Of a DNA stretch of 64,000 bases, positions 55,550 to 64,000 are shown piece by piece. The DNA lies in assembly GCF_036689865.1 (NCBI RefSeq), contig NZ_JBAHUQ010000012.1, positions 93,907 to 157,906 of the forward strand, in the 5' to 3' direction. The DNA is from Magnetococcus sp. PR-3 (GTDB lineage: Bacteria; Pseudomonadota; Magnetococcia; Magnetococcales; Magnetococcaceae). The notes beneath the pieces were generated by a model. That model had not been told where the DNA came from. It saw only the letters and a program-made list of their open reading frames with translations, and made no database searches. A program made the position numbers and the translations under genes. Numbering within the stretch: the stretch's first letter is position 1; each line of letters begins with the position of its first letter.

Positions 55550-56165
55550 TTTCCCACTCCTTAAGTCTGAACTCTAAATCAAGAGCCAGCACCCGCATAC
55601 GAGCGTGGCTTGGTATCGACAGAAGCCCACATAGAAGCATGTTCCCCGTCGTTGTGCAACGCAAAAGAACAATCGCCCAGTTTTTCGTCCATTTTTTATC
55701 CACTGATATTTATATGCGTCATTTCATATGCTTATACCAAGACAGCTATCACCGACACATGTATGGCCCATTTAATTATCAAATGATTGACGCCCTCTTA
55801 CATGCTGCCTATGATGGTTCTGGGAACAGCTTTTACGCACTCTCACAAAAATGCCACCGGGCAAACATAACGACTTGGATTCTTGGTCTGTTTTTGTTTG
55901 AAACACGAATTAATAAAGCCCGGCTTTCATTGGTGTAGTCACAAGAGCGAAGGCACAGGGGCGCGCTTGTGAATGGTTACACCCCTCTTGACCATGTAAA
56001 AAAAGCAACCACGCAGCCCACACTGGTGTCGCTGCAGCTTTTCTATACATCGGACTGACTGAGCAAGCCTCACCTTAATTTTGGCAACACCATTGTGGTG
56101 ATTGCCCCGTAATTCTATGCAGTAATACAATTGATGACAGATATTAAGGTAGAACGGTGAGAACC
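55550..56165. other. Divergent intergenic region, no supported gene
   Basis: About 615 bp between phaA (minus) and the next plus-strand gene. It contains the phaA promoter side with a TTGTGCAACGCAA palindromic element near 55650. A 99-codon open frame from 55639 lacks a ribosome-binding site and family likeness. Nothing else is seen. Confidence 0.5.
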
Positions 56166-56402
56166 ATGGCTCAACAAGATGGACCTGAATGGTGCGCAGG
56201 CATCCAAAATCTCAATGCTGCACTGGCCCAACCTGTACAGGGGGAAGTTCTCTCTGTCATTGAGGACCATGTGGAGGTCGAAACCGGGTTTGGCATTGTC
56301 ACTGTACGCGGTCATGGCCTAAAACCGTGTGATGAAGTGGTCATTCGTAACGGCTGGGCCATGCGTGAAAAAGACCGACACCTACTGGGTTTCTGCGTCT
56401 AA
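56166..56402 (+). CDS. Small hypothetical protein
   Basis: A 78-residue protein beginning MAQQDGPEWCAGIQNLNAAL, with a beta-rich core (QGEVLSVIEDHVEVETGFGI) that looks like a small barrel. No family recognised. The ATG at 56166 gives the best N-terminus. It precedes the zinc-finger protein and feo genes on the same strand. Confidence 0.55.
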   Translation: MAQQDGPEWCAGIQNLNAALAQPVQGEVLSVIEDHVEVETGFGIVTVRGHGLKPCDEVVIRNGWAMREKDRHLLGFCV

Positions 56403-56537
56403 ACCAACGTCTACGATCTTACCTAAAATTCCGCATCGCAAAAATTCTCTTGCATTCACCCGTTTACTTTTTGTATTTTATAGATATTGGACAATCTGAC
56501 CACATGAATGCTTTTCAATCTTTGAGGGTTTCTAACG

Positions 56538-57164
56538 ATGCCAGAATCCAAGACAGCTCCATGGTTTAACCCTTTTGAACCCTGGCTTGCACCTTTTCAT
56601 GACTCTATGCATGACACCCTAAGAGCCTATTGGGGCGAACGTCATGTCACTACCATGTGCCCCTGTTGTGACGGGGACGGCATGTTAAATGCTGACCTGC
56701 CCATCATGGACCCCATGCTCAACCCTGTCGCCCTATACTCCTGTGACTACTGTGAAGGTTCCGGTGAGATGGAGATGGTGGTCGACAAAATGTACCAACT
56801 GGGTGAAGCAGGACAGGCGATGATGGAAACAGGCCTGCAAATGCAGCGTCTGGGCGTCAAAATGTTTAACCAACTGACACGCCAGAACATTCGCACCGCC
56901 CATGTGGTTACGGAAGGCACTCTGGCCATTTTGCAAGCAGGCCATGGTGAAAGCGACCCCATACAAGTCATGCGCCACCGCGCCCGTGCTGTTGAACAGA
57001 CAACGCAACGGTTGTCTGAGGTTGTGACCACCAATGTGCAACAGGGCAGCGTTAACCGTCGCCGTGCCATGCAAGCCCTAAAGAAGAACGGCCATATTGC
57101 TGTGGACGCCATTACCGACATGGCCACCGCACCTGACCGAAACAATCAAGCGGAAAAGAGCTAA
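56538..57164 (+). CDS. Hypothetical protein with two DnaJ-like CxxCxGxG motifs
   Basis: A 208-residue soluble protein. The motifs CPCCDGDGM (about 41) and CDYCEGSGE (about 74) match the zinc-binding CxxCxGxG repeats of DnaJ-type zinc fingers, giving one zinc site. The rest (about 85-195) is helical with no family match. It has its own terminator and lies upstream of feoA. Possibly a chaperone-like or redox protein; no function can be assigned. Confidence 0.7.
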   Translation: MPESKTAPWFNPFEPWLAPFHDSMHDTLRAYWGERHVTTMCPCCDGDGMLNADLPIMDPMLNPVALYSCDYCEGSGEMEMVVDKMYQLGEAGQAMMETGLQMQRLGVKMFNQLTRQNIRTAHVVTEGTLAILQAGHGESDPIQVMRHRARAVEQTTQRLSEVVTTNVQQGSVNRRRAMQALKKNGHIAVDAITDMATAPDRNNQAEKS

Positions 57165-57188
57165 ACCAAATCGCCTGATAGAGGATAC

Positions 57189-57229
57189 AAAAAGCCCCGA
57201 CCGGTCCTATTGATCGGTCGGGGCTTTTT
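57189..57229 (+). terminator. Terminator upstream of feoA
   Basis: A fifteen-pair stem (AAAAAGCCCCGACCG / CGGTCGGGGCTTTTT) followed by TTG, separating the zinc-finger gene from the feo operon. Confidence 0.92.
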
Positions 57230-57296
57230 GTTACAAGTATGCAGAAAAACCAACAAAAACATCGCTGAGCAGCAACCTTAGATTGCCTTTACTATC

Positions 57297-57315
57297 GATA
57301 GCTATTATCATTTAT
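57297..57315. promoter_or_regulatory. Fur-like site upstream of feoA
   Basis: GATAGCTATTATCATTTAT; its reverse complement matches the 19-bp Fur consensus at about 13 of 19 positions (ATAAATGATAATAGCTATC). It lies 55 bases before feoA, where Fur repression of ferrous-iron uptake is expected. Confidence 0.6.
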
Positions 57316-57369
57316 ATTTAATACTTGAGGGTAGAAAATCTCACCCCAATGACCGCAGGAGAGACCACC

Positions 57370-57603
57370 ATGACCCTGGCTGATCTACAAAAAGGTCAAA
57401 ACGCACGTATTGCGACACTTAAAGGTAGTGACCAAGAGCGCAACCGACTCATCGCCATGGGCTTAACCTCTGGAAAAGAGGTCTCTTTACATCATGCGGC
57501 CCCCTTTGGTGATCCTCGCATCTACACCATTATGGGTTACGACCTTTCTCTGCGTAACCGAGAAGCCAAAATGATACATATTGAGCCGATTCCTAGCCGT
57601 TAA
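57370..57603 (+). CDS. feoA: Ferrous iron transport protein A
   Basis: About 77 residues from ATG 57370, with GGAGA seven to eight bases upstream. A small SH3-like cytoplasmic partner of FeoB (LADLQKGQNARIATLKG; RNRLIAMGLTSGKEV; YDLSLRNREAKMI). Co-transcribed with feoB 34 bases downstream. Confidence 0.95.
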   Translation: MTLADLQKGQNARIATLKGSDQERNRLIAMGLTSGKEVSLHHAAPFGDPRIYTIMGYDLSLRNREAKMIHIEPIPSR

Positions 57604-57636
57604 CAACCTTCCCCTGCCCAACCAAAAGAGCCCTTC

Positions 57637-59781
57637 ATGCTAGAGAAAACCCCCACGGATACGCTAACCTTCTGCTTGGTTGGCAACCCCAACTGTGGAA
57701 AGACCTCCATCCTTAACCGGTTGACAGGGGGGAAAGATCAAGTAGGCAACTACCCACGAGTAACCGTTGCCGTTAAAACCCGCCATCTCTCTATGCAAAA
57801 AAGAGAGCTGGACCTAGTGGATATGCCGGGCATCTATGCATTAACCTCTGCCACGACAGAGGAGCGTGAGACACGCAACTATATTCATGCCGGTCAGGCG
57901 GATGTCATCATCAATGTCATCGATGCAGGCAACCTGGAACGTTCACTGTTTCTCACCACACAATTAATTGAGATGGGCACGCCTATGGTGTTTGCCTTGA
58001 ACATGATTGATGAGGTGGAAAATGAGAATTTTCAGGTTGATGAAAAGCTGCTTAGTGAAATGTTGGGGGCACCGGTTGTTAAAACATCAGGCCGCACAGG
58101 TCTGGGTATGGACGCCTTAATTGCCGCAGCCCTTGAGCAAGCCGATACGGGTCGCGTGAAACCCCGTCGCTTTGTCAATTTTGACCTACACCTGGACCGT
58201 GCTGTTGGTGAGATCACAGAGCTGGTGCAGGAACTTCACCCCAACAGCCCTGATGGTGAAAATAGTCGCTGGTTGGCCATCAAACTTCTTGAAGGGGATG
58301 AGGAGCTCATTACCCGTGAAGGCGACCATGAGCAGTTACTTCGCCTGGTCCATCGTGCCTGTGATGATTTAGAAAAAGACCATGGCATGGCCTGCAACGC
58401 GATGATTGCAGATGCCCGCTACGGCCATGTTAACGGTCTTCTTAATGAAGCCGTTAGCCGCACCCACGCAGTGGACAAACGTCACCGTTTTACCCACCAG
58501 CTTGATCAACTGTTTTTAAATCGTCTTCTTGGATTACCCATTTTCTTTGGGTTGCTCTGGTTAATGTTCCACACCACCTTTACCCTCGGCGCCATCCCCA
58601 TGGACTGGATTGAGTTAGGGGTAAAGTTTGTAGAGGACGGTGTAGCGGGCATTATGCCTGATGGATTGGCCAAACAGCTGCTGGTTGAAGGCATTATTGC
58701 GGGTGTGGGTGGAACCCTTATCTTTTTGCCAAACATCATTATTCTATTTTTCTTCATGGCGATATTTAGCGAGTCTGGTTATTTGGCCAGAGCCGCTTTT
58801 CTCATGGACCGTGCCATGCACCTATTTGGCCTGCACGGTAAAGCGATGATACCCATGGTTATGGGGTTTGGCTGTAATGTCCCTGCGGTTATGGCAACCC
58901 GTACCATTGAGGACCGCCGGGCCCGCATGGTCACAATTTTGGTTAATCCGTTTATGTTGTGTGCAGCCCGTTTACCGGTTTTCATTCTGTTTGCCGGGGC
59001 TTTTTTTGCAGAGCATGCAGGCAGCGTTGTCTTTGCCATGTATATGATCTCCATTTTTGGCGCCATGGGTGCTGCGGTTATCCTTAGCAAGTTTATCTTC
59101 AAGGGAGAAGACAGCGCTTTTGTTATGGAGCTACCGCCCTATCGTATTCCCACCTTGCGCAGTGTCTTGATCCACATGTGGGACAAAGGCATGAATTTTC
59201 TCAAGAAAATTGCTGGCATAATTTTAGTGGGCTCCATTGTGATCTGGGGCATGAAAGAGTTCCCCAAAGATATCCCCTGGAGCCAGGACTACACCACACA
59301 AATCATGGTGCTAGAGAAACAGATCGACCCAACAGACACTCAACAACAGCAGCTCATACACTTGAAGCGTGAACAGAAACAAGAAGCACTAGAAAACAGC
59401 TATCTGGGACAAATTTCCAATACCATTTCACCGGTATTTGCCCCCCTTGGGTTTGATTGGAAAGATACCGTGGCCATCCTTACAGGCCTACTGGCTAAAG
59501 AGGTGGTGGTGGCCAGCTATGCGGTGATCTATGCCCAGGATGAAGGATCGACAGAACAGTCCGCCACCCTTCGCAAAGCGTTGGCCGCCAGCATGTCCCC
59601 GCTGGTTGCTTTTGCCTTTATGATCTTTGCGCTGTTTTATGCGCCATGCATTGCCACCATTGCCACCATCCGCCAAGAAGCAGGGGGCTGGCGCTGGGCT
59701 ATCTTTTCCTTTTTCTTCAGCTTCAGCCTGGCCTGGAGCATGGCCTGGATAATTGTACATATTGGTGGTTTACTACTGTGA
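57637..59781 (+). CDS. feoB: Ferrous iron transport protein B
   Basis: A 714-residue inner-membrane Fe2+ transporter with an N-terminal G-protein domain: G1 GNPNCGKTS, G3 DMPGIY, G4 NMID. A helical linker follows (about 165-270), then the gated membrane domains (about 280-710) with the Cys-containing FGCNVPAVMATR and CAARLP gates. Full length. Overlaps the next gene by four bases. Confidence 0.97.
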   Translation: MLEKTPTDTLTFCLVGNPNCGKTSILNRLTGGKDQVGNYPRVTVAVKTRHLSMQKRELDLVDMPGIYALTSATTEERETRNYIHAGQADVIINVIDAGNLERSLFLTTQLIEMGTPMVFALNMIDEVENENFQVDEKLLSEMLGAPVVKTSGRTGLGMDALIAAALEQADTGRVKPRRFVNFDLHLDRAVGEITELVQELHPNSPDGENSRWLAIKLLEGDEELITREGDHEQLLRLVHRACDDLEKDHGMACNAMIADARYGHVNGLLNEAVSRTHAVDKRHRFTHQLDQLFLNRLLGLPIFFGLLWLMFHTTFTLGAIPMDWIELGVKFVEDGVAGIMPDGLAKQLLVEGIIAGVGGTLIFLPNIIILFFFMAIFSESGYLARAAFLMDRAMHLFGLHGKAMIPMVMGFGCNVPAVMATRTIEDRRARMVTILVNPFMLCAARLPVFILFAGAFFAEHAGSVVFAMYMISIFGAMGAAVILSKFIFKGEDSAFVMELPPYRIPTLRSVLIHMWDKGMNFLKKIAGIILVGSIVIWGMKEFPKDIPWSQDYTTQIMVLEKQIDPTDTQQQQLIHLKREQKQEALENSYLGQISNTISPVFAPLGFDWKDTVAILTGLLAKEVVVASYAVIYAQDEGSTEQSATLRKALAASMSPLVAFAFMIFALFYAPCIATIATIRQEAGGWRWAIFSFFFSFSLAWSMAWIIVHIGGLLL

Positions 59782-59996
59782 CTCAGGTTGCATGGTGGGA
59801 GTGGCTGATTTTAGGTCCTGCAGCCGGATGGAGTATTTTTTACATCATCCGAGGGTTTTACCGGGCGTGGCACCCGCGGGATTCAGGCTGTGGAAAAGCG
59901 GGGTGCTCTTGTGATACCCCCTCATTGAGCTGCGAAAAAAAAGAGGAACCGACCTCAGCCACGCTGCCGTTCCCAAAACCGCGTCACCGACCATAA
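59778..59996 (+). CDS. FeoB-associated Cys-rich membrane protein
   Basis: A 72-residue protein from GTG 59778, overlapping the feoB stop (GTGA). One membrane helix (WEWLILGPAAGWSIFYIIRG) is followed by a cytoplasmic tail with Cys residues (CGKAGCSCDTPSLSCEKK). It matches the short FeoB-associated Cys-rich type, thought to assist FeoB or sense iron through the Cys tail. Confidence 0.8.
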   Translation: MTQVAWWEWLILGPAAGWSIFYIIRGFYRAWHPRDSGCGKAGCSCDTPSLSCEKKEEPTSATLPFPKPRHRP

Positions 59997-60135
59997 GAAT
60001 AACCCTACAACAGCAGCACACAGCCTTTTTGGTGAGTGATTGCATACCACTGCACACAGCTTCGCCCCCTTAGATAGAGGATTTTATGATTGTGTGAGAC
60101 CTAGGCTTTACCAATTTAGATTTCAGGCATTATAA

Positions 60136-60169
60136 AAAAAGGCTGCGTTATGAATAACGCAGCCTTTTT
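60136..60169. terminator. Bidirectional terminator between feo and sapC operons
   Basis: A sixteen-base-pair perfect stem (AAAAAGGCTGCGTTAT / ATAACGCAGCCTTTTT) with a two-base loop and T on both strands, ending the two convergent operons. Confidence 0.95.
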
Positions 60170-60193
60170 ATTATTCTTACAGATCAATATCTA

Positions 60194-60937
60194 TCAGGCA
60201 TCCAGCTTTTGCTGGGTTTCTTGGGGATAGCTCAAGGCAATCAGGTTTTGGAAGTTGGCTTGTGAGAACAGATGAGCCATGATCAGCTTGTAATAACCAT
60301 TATGCACCAACATCAGCATGGTTTCATCATCCAAGCCATTCAGCTTCTTTTCATCGACCTTCATAAAGCCACCAAAACTATTTTTGGCCTCATTCAGGGT
60401 CCACTCAATTTTCGCCTCTTCCAACAGCTCCAACTCTTCAAGCTTTTTGGCAAACAGCTTCATCCGTGCAAAGCCGGTATCAAATGACTCCAGAAACTTT
60501 GCGGCTTTTTCAACAAACGCCGTGGCGTTCCCTTCTTCATCAAACAGCGCTTCACCCTCAGCTTCATCAATGGCCTTACAAGCCATATCCATACCCACAA
60601 CAGAACGCTCACCCTCTTCATCACGCACCTGAATAAAGGGATAACGACGCAGAAAAGCAGGCATATATGTGGTACCAACCCAGCTGCCGGCCTCCCCTTG
60701 TACATGCACATTGCTATTGCGCTTAAGCCCCATCAAGGCCAGTGAGATCACTTCACCATCAGGATCTTTGGCAAACAGAATAGGATGACTATGGGAGCAG
60801 GGAAAAAATTCCAACTCCGTCACAGGACAGCTCTGAATAGTAGCAGCAAAACTGGCATCCAGGTTGGCTTTAATACGCAGCTTACCATGTTGCTGCTGAT
60901 TAATAGGTTCAACCTGCTGATAGATTTGGGTCTGCAT
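60194..60937 (-). CDS. SapC family protein
   Basis: A 247-residue soluble protein of the SapC family (LRIKANLDASFAATIQSCPV; FFPCSHSHPILFAKDPDGE; FLRRYPFIQVRDEEGE). SapC was first described with S-layer protein secretion in Campylobacter; its mechanism is not established. It is the third gene of an operon with a giant exoprotein and a small unknown protein, supporting a role in surface-protein maturation or display (inferred). Confidence 0.85.
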   Translation of the reverse strand: MQTQIYQQVEPINQQQHGKLRIKANLDASFAATIQSCPVTELEFFPCSHSHPILFAKDPDGEVISLALMGLKRNSNVHVQGEAGSWVGTTYMPAFLRRYPFIQVRDEEGERSVVGMDMACKAIDEAEGEALFDEEGNATAFVEKAAKFLESFDTGFARMKLFAKKLEELELLEEAKIEWTLNEAKNSFGGFMKVDEKKLNGLDDETMLMLVHNGYYKLIMAHLFSQANFQNLIALSYPQETQQKLDA

Positions 60938-60960
60938 GAAAAAAAGCTCCTACGAATGGA

Positions 60961-61317
60961 TTACTTGGTTTTGTTGTCATTAACTGTGGTCACGGCCGGG
61001 TCTTCCATTTTACGCACATTGTCAGCCCCTTTAAGTACCATCTGAACACCATGGGCTAGCTCAGCCAAGGCAACAGCAGGTAAGACGATTTGATGCGTTA
61101 CACGGCGCACTTCCGCATTATCATCTTTATCCAGCCCTACAACCTTATACCCATTAATTTTGATCACACCACCACGGGCCATAATGCCTGCAACCCCATC
61201 CATATAAACCTCTTCGACAGGCTGGGGGTTAGGTACCATCTTTACCTTTTCCGCTTTATCCCAGGTAATGGCCTCGACATGCTCATCCTTGGTGCTGCTT
61301 GGTGTCTTTTTACTCAT
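60961..61317 (-). CDS. Hypothetical protein between exoprotein and sapC
   Basis: A 118-residue acidic/charged soluble protein. A beta-rich middle (EEVYMDGVAGIMARGGVIKI) is followed by a helix (VLPAVALAELAHGVQMVLKG), a pattern resembling the DUF3467 fold, but I would not assign it. It lies 23 bases before sapC and 26 bases after the exoprotein stop, so it is co-transcribed with both. Confidence 0.75.
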   Translation of the reverse strand: MSKKTPSSTKDEHVEAITWDKAEKVKMVPNPQPVEEVYMDGVAGIMARGGVIKINGYKVVGLDKDDNAEVRRVTHQIVLPAVALAELAHGVQMVLKGADNVRKMEDPAVTTVNDNKTK

Positions 61318-61343
61318 GATTGTTTCATATCCTTGGTATTAAC

Positions 61344-64000
61344 TCATGCCGAAGCGCCAGAGGCTACTTCACCACTATTGCCATTGGAAGGGGAGCGTTG
61401 TTGTGCGGCCTGCCCCTCTCCCCCTTCGACTTGTTGATCACGCTGAGCATCCATATCTTCAGCGCCTTCTTGAGGTATCGCGGCCCCTTCTTGACGACGA
61501 CCACCCTCTCCAACATCACCCTGCTGTGAACTTTGCTGCTGCGCACCATCCTGATCAGCCCCCTGATCCGTCTCCCCCTCTAAACCTTGTGATACAGGTG
61601 CGTTGTTCTGGTTCTCTTGGTTACGGTCAAGCCCGTTATTACTGGATGGAGCGTTGTTTTCTGCACCATCCTGGCCCCCACTGTTGCCACTAAAGGAAGG
61701 TACACCACGATTGCCGGTACGATTATCCTGGGTACCAAAGTCGGTATCACCGGGATTGCTTGGAGGATTGGTTTGGTTCTGAATCTGTTTAAACAACTCA
61801 CTGACCCAACGGTTGGCCTGTTCAGCAGCCTGCTGCCCTGCCCCCGTTTGCGTGCCTAACAGATGATTAGGCTGGTTGTTCTGCTCTTGCCCCTCACCCT
61901 GCTCCCCCTGTTCGCCCTGTGCTTGGCGGGGCTGCTGGGCAAACATTTGCTGGCTACGCTGATCCATATCCGCACCTAACTGTTCTGGACCACCCCCCCC
62001 TTCACCAAACAGACCACGCTGCATGGGGCCCTGCCCTGGACCATTAAAACCACCTCTTTGATCGGCAGAACGATCCAAGGGTTGATCATCACCAAGGTTC
62101 AGATTACCCAGCTGGGCCAATTGGGCCAAAGCTTCAAAGCTCAGATCCTCATATTCACCAAAATTACTGAACACAAAAATGGCCCCACTACCCAGCTTAC
62201 CAACAATCCCATCCCGATCATCTGGCAATTGTGTTGTGTTGGAGCGCTGAATCTCCTGCAGGGTGATATCACCATATTTGGAGGTCACAACCAGTGTCTG
62301 CTTGGAGGTACCAGACATCCAAATACCTTTATCCCCGACTGTCAGTGCATCTTCTTCCTGAATAAGAATACTACCGTGCTCTCGGTTCAGCGCATTAAGC
62401 GTATCCACCTGGGTATCCAGATCCCCTGCCCCGAGGAAGTAGCTCCGTCCTTCAACACCCAGCCCCCCACTACTTTCCAGATTCAACAGCGTGGAGCTGA
62501 AGTTGGCCCCCTCTAACAAGGAGTGATCCGCAATACCCCCATGACCATTATTACCCGCTTGCACAGTAATAGTCTGCCCGGCTGAGACCTGAGTGACCCC
62601 AAAATCGCCTTCAACCGAGATCTGTACATTGCCCTGTTCACCTGCACGAACATGGGTACCTTCAGCCATCATCATGTTGCCAACATCCGTTGTAATGGCA
62701 ACAGAACCCGTCTGACTGGTTATGTCAGCATGCTGATTAATGGCATCGGCATCCACAGCCACATCCCCACTGGTTGCCTCAATATCCCCAAACAACAGCA
62801 GCCCGCCAGATTCAACCGTTAAGGAGACTTGCCCCGCCCCCTGGGCGACATCAACACCTTTATCCGAGACCGTCATTGTCTCGGATTGATGCAGATTAAT
62901 CTCACCCTTCTGACTGTGGATACCATCCATCGTATGGACCGTACTATCCAGGTCATCAGCGGTTGTTCCAATATCATCTACGGCTGAAATTTGTAGGGCA
63001 CCTTGGGTGGTGACGTTGGCTTGCTCACCCTGCTGGTTATCCAGAATAGAAGCCCCGCTTTCCAGAACCAAATTCCCCATCTGACTGTGCAACTGTGCCA
63101 GCTGAATATCACCATGGGCTTGATAGAGAATTTGGCCATTTTCCGTGGCTGTCAAAGCACCAGAATGCATATGGATACCACCATTAACGGCATGGAACTG
63201 GACCGTTCCTTGCTGCGCCGTCCAGACATCTCCTCGCTCACTCTGGGTGATATCTTGAGCAGCAGTTACAGCGACCTCTCCATGGGGAGACCATAGGGCA
63301 CCATCCAATGTAATGCTGCCCTGGTTTGCCTTGAGCGCAATATCACTACCTGAGACACGTATTTGAGCATCGCTACTCAGATCACCTGAAACCACTTCAA
63401 TATTCACATCCCCCACACCTGAGATCAAAACACCCGTGCCGGTCACATGCAGACCGTTATGGGCTTGAACATTAAGATCTCCAGCACCTTGAATGGTCGC
63501 CTGCAAGGATCCAACATCAAGGTCTAGATCCTCAGACACAGCACCAATCTGCCCACCGCTTGTAAAGGTGACATGACCAGTCGTCGTCAGGTTGGCCCGT
63601 TCCATTTGCTGCATATTGGCCAAACTATCTGTAATGGTCTGAGCACTGTTAAAGAACATGTCGCCATCCAACGCAACAAGCTGAGCCAGCTGCATATGCC
63701 CCGCAGCGTTCACCTGAATATCACCATGCATGGTGCTGGTCGAGGTATCCCCTGCCATCACCACATCACCCACCTGGCTGGTTAACACCACTTGGCCCGC
63801 TTGACCTGTAGAGAGATCTCCACCTTGGCGTATAACTGCAGCTTCCAGTGTAATCGTGCCACTGGTACTTGTTATATCTCCATCAAAAGCCATCGCTCCC
63901 ATGGATGTTAAGGTGATTTGCCCAGCATCACCTTGTACGACATGTCCCTCGGACTGGGTAATATCCCCAAGGCTTGCGGTAATGGTGATGGCACCCTCTC
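61344..64000 (-). CDS. Giant repetitive exoprotein (filamentous-haemagglutinin-like), 5' end outside window
   Basis: At least 885 residues of a longer protein whose start is outside the window. The visible part up to about residue 620 consists of imperfect 20-50 residue beta-helix repeats (GDLSTGQAGQVVLTSQVGDV; GAGDLNVQAHNGLHV; GSITLDGALWSPHGEVAVTA) like FHA-type exoproteins. The last 250 residues are low-complexity Gln, Gly, Asn and Glu (GEQGEQGEGQEQNNQP) with no membrane anchor or recognised secretion domain. Probably a cell-surface or released filament. A two-partner TpsB exporter is not in the window. Confidence 0.85.
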   Translation of the reverse strand, partial: EGAITITASLGDITQSEGHVVQGDAGQITLTSMGAMAFDGDITSTSGTITLEAAVIRQGGDLSTGQAGQVVLTSQVGDVVMAGDTSTSTMHGDIQVNAAGHMQLAQLVALDGDMFFNSAQTITDSLANMQQMERANLTTTGHVTFTSGGQIGAVSEDLDLDVGSLQATIQGAGDLNVQAHNGLHVTGTGVLISGVGDVNIEVVSGDLSSDAQIRVSGSDIALKANQGSITLDGALWSPHGEVAVTAAQDITQSERGDVWTAQQGTVQFHAVNGGIHMHSGALTATENGQILYQAHGDIQLAQLHSQMGNLVLESGASILDNQQGEQANVTTQGALQISAVDDIGTTADDLDSTVHTMDGIHSQKGEINLHQSETMTVSDKGVDVAQGAGQVSLTVESGGLLLFGDIEATSGDVAVDADAINQHADITSQTGSVAITTDVGNMMMAEGTHVRAGEQGNVQISVEGDFGVTQVSAGQTITVQAGNNGHGGIADHSLLEGANFSSTLLNLESSGGLGVEGRSYFLGAGDLDTQVDTLNALNREHGSILIQEEDALTVGDKGIWMSGTSKQTLVVTSKYGDITLQEIQRSNTTQLPDDRDGIVGKLGSGAIFVFSNFGEYEDLSFEALAQLAQLGNLNLGDDQPLDRSADQRGGFNGPGQGPMQRGLFGEGGGGPEQLGADMDQRSQQMFAQQPRQAQGEQGEQGEGQEQNNQPNHLLGTQTGAGQQAAEQANRWVSELFKQIQNQTNPPSNPGDTDFGTQDNRTGNRGVPSFSGNSGGQDGAENNAPSSNNGLDRNQENQNNAPVSQGLEGETDQGADQDGAQQQSSQQGDVGEGGRRQEGAAIPQEGAEDMDAQRDQQVEGGEGQAAQQRSPSNGNSGEVASGASA

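Noticed and set aside
55639..55938. 99-codon frame between phaA and the next plus-strand gene
   Set aside because: No ribosome-binding site, odd composition and it crosses the likely phaA promoter.

Overview
The window looks like a chromosomal segment of a free-living, motile, microaerophilic proteobacterium rich in signal transduction. My best inference is the Magnetococcales (Magnetococcus-like) lineage at the base of the Alphaproteobacteria. The grounds are several hemerythrin domains, many PAS/GGDEF/hybrid-kinase proteins, a class III (PhaC-PhaE) polyhydroxybutyrate system, paired bacterioferritins, and an uninterrupted one-piece tmRNA where typical Alphaproteobacteria have a permuted two-piece one. 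No taxonomic marker was tested, so this is an inference.

Layout: 1-2.3 kb, end of a periplasmic-sensor diguanylate cyclase. 2.5-6.1 kb, a WYL regulator divergent from a four-gene serine-recombinase/DUF2924 cassette. 6.2-10 kb, an MHYT multi-PAS hybrid kinase. 10.5-10.9 kb, tmRNA. 11-14.8 kb, murA, hisD and a CDGSH iron-sulfur protein. 14.8-21.2 kb, a minus-strand phosphorelay operon (MASE1-CHASE hybrid kinase, two single receivers, an Hpt-REC-REC-GGDEF protein, a GNAT acetyltransferase). 21.6-23.8 kb, a chemoreceptor fused to zinc-binding and hemerythrin domains. 24-31.3 kb, a plus-strand phosphorelay operon containing a Tat-exported solute-binding protein but no permease. 32-34.4 kb, a membrane-anchored family 3 glycoside hydrolase.

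34.5-39.1 kb is the most unusual region. It is an iron-related cluster (LbtU-like porin, a small protein, a DUF2325 protein, bacterioferritin-associated ferredoxin, two bacterioferritin subunits) in which every gene except the ferredoxin carries a frameshift or an in-frame stop. Both bacterioferritins are stopped at the same residue, the position of the conserved Trp35. Fur-like palindromes and a strong orphan terminator lie among them.

40-42.7 kb carries modABC (molybdate uptake). 42.8-48.9 kb holds a globin-coupled diguanylate cyclase, a DUF364 protein, a NADAR/CitE-like/hemerythrin/unknown overlapping operon and a PLP decarboxylase. 49-49.3 kb has two 131-bp direct repeats. 49.8-55.5 kb is a complete PHB locus (phaC, phaE, phasin, phaR, phaB, phaA) with candidate PhaR operators. 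56.1-60 kb carries two small unknown proteins and feoA-feoB with a FeoB-associated Cys-rich protein, behind a Fur-like site. 60.2-64 kb is a minus-strand operon of a giant repetitive exoprotein (5' end outside the window), a small unknown protein and a SapC-family protein.

Taken together, the genes describe a cell that senses oxygen or redox state (hemerythrin, globin, PAS, MHYT), imports and stores iron under Fur-like control, stores carbon as PHB, and routes many inputs through phosphorelays and cyclic-di-GMP.
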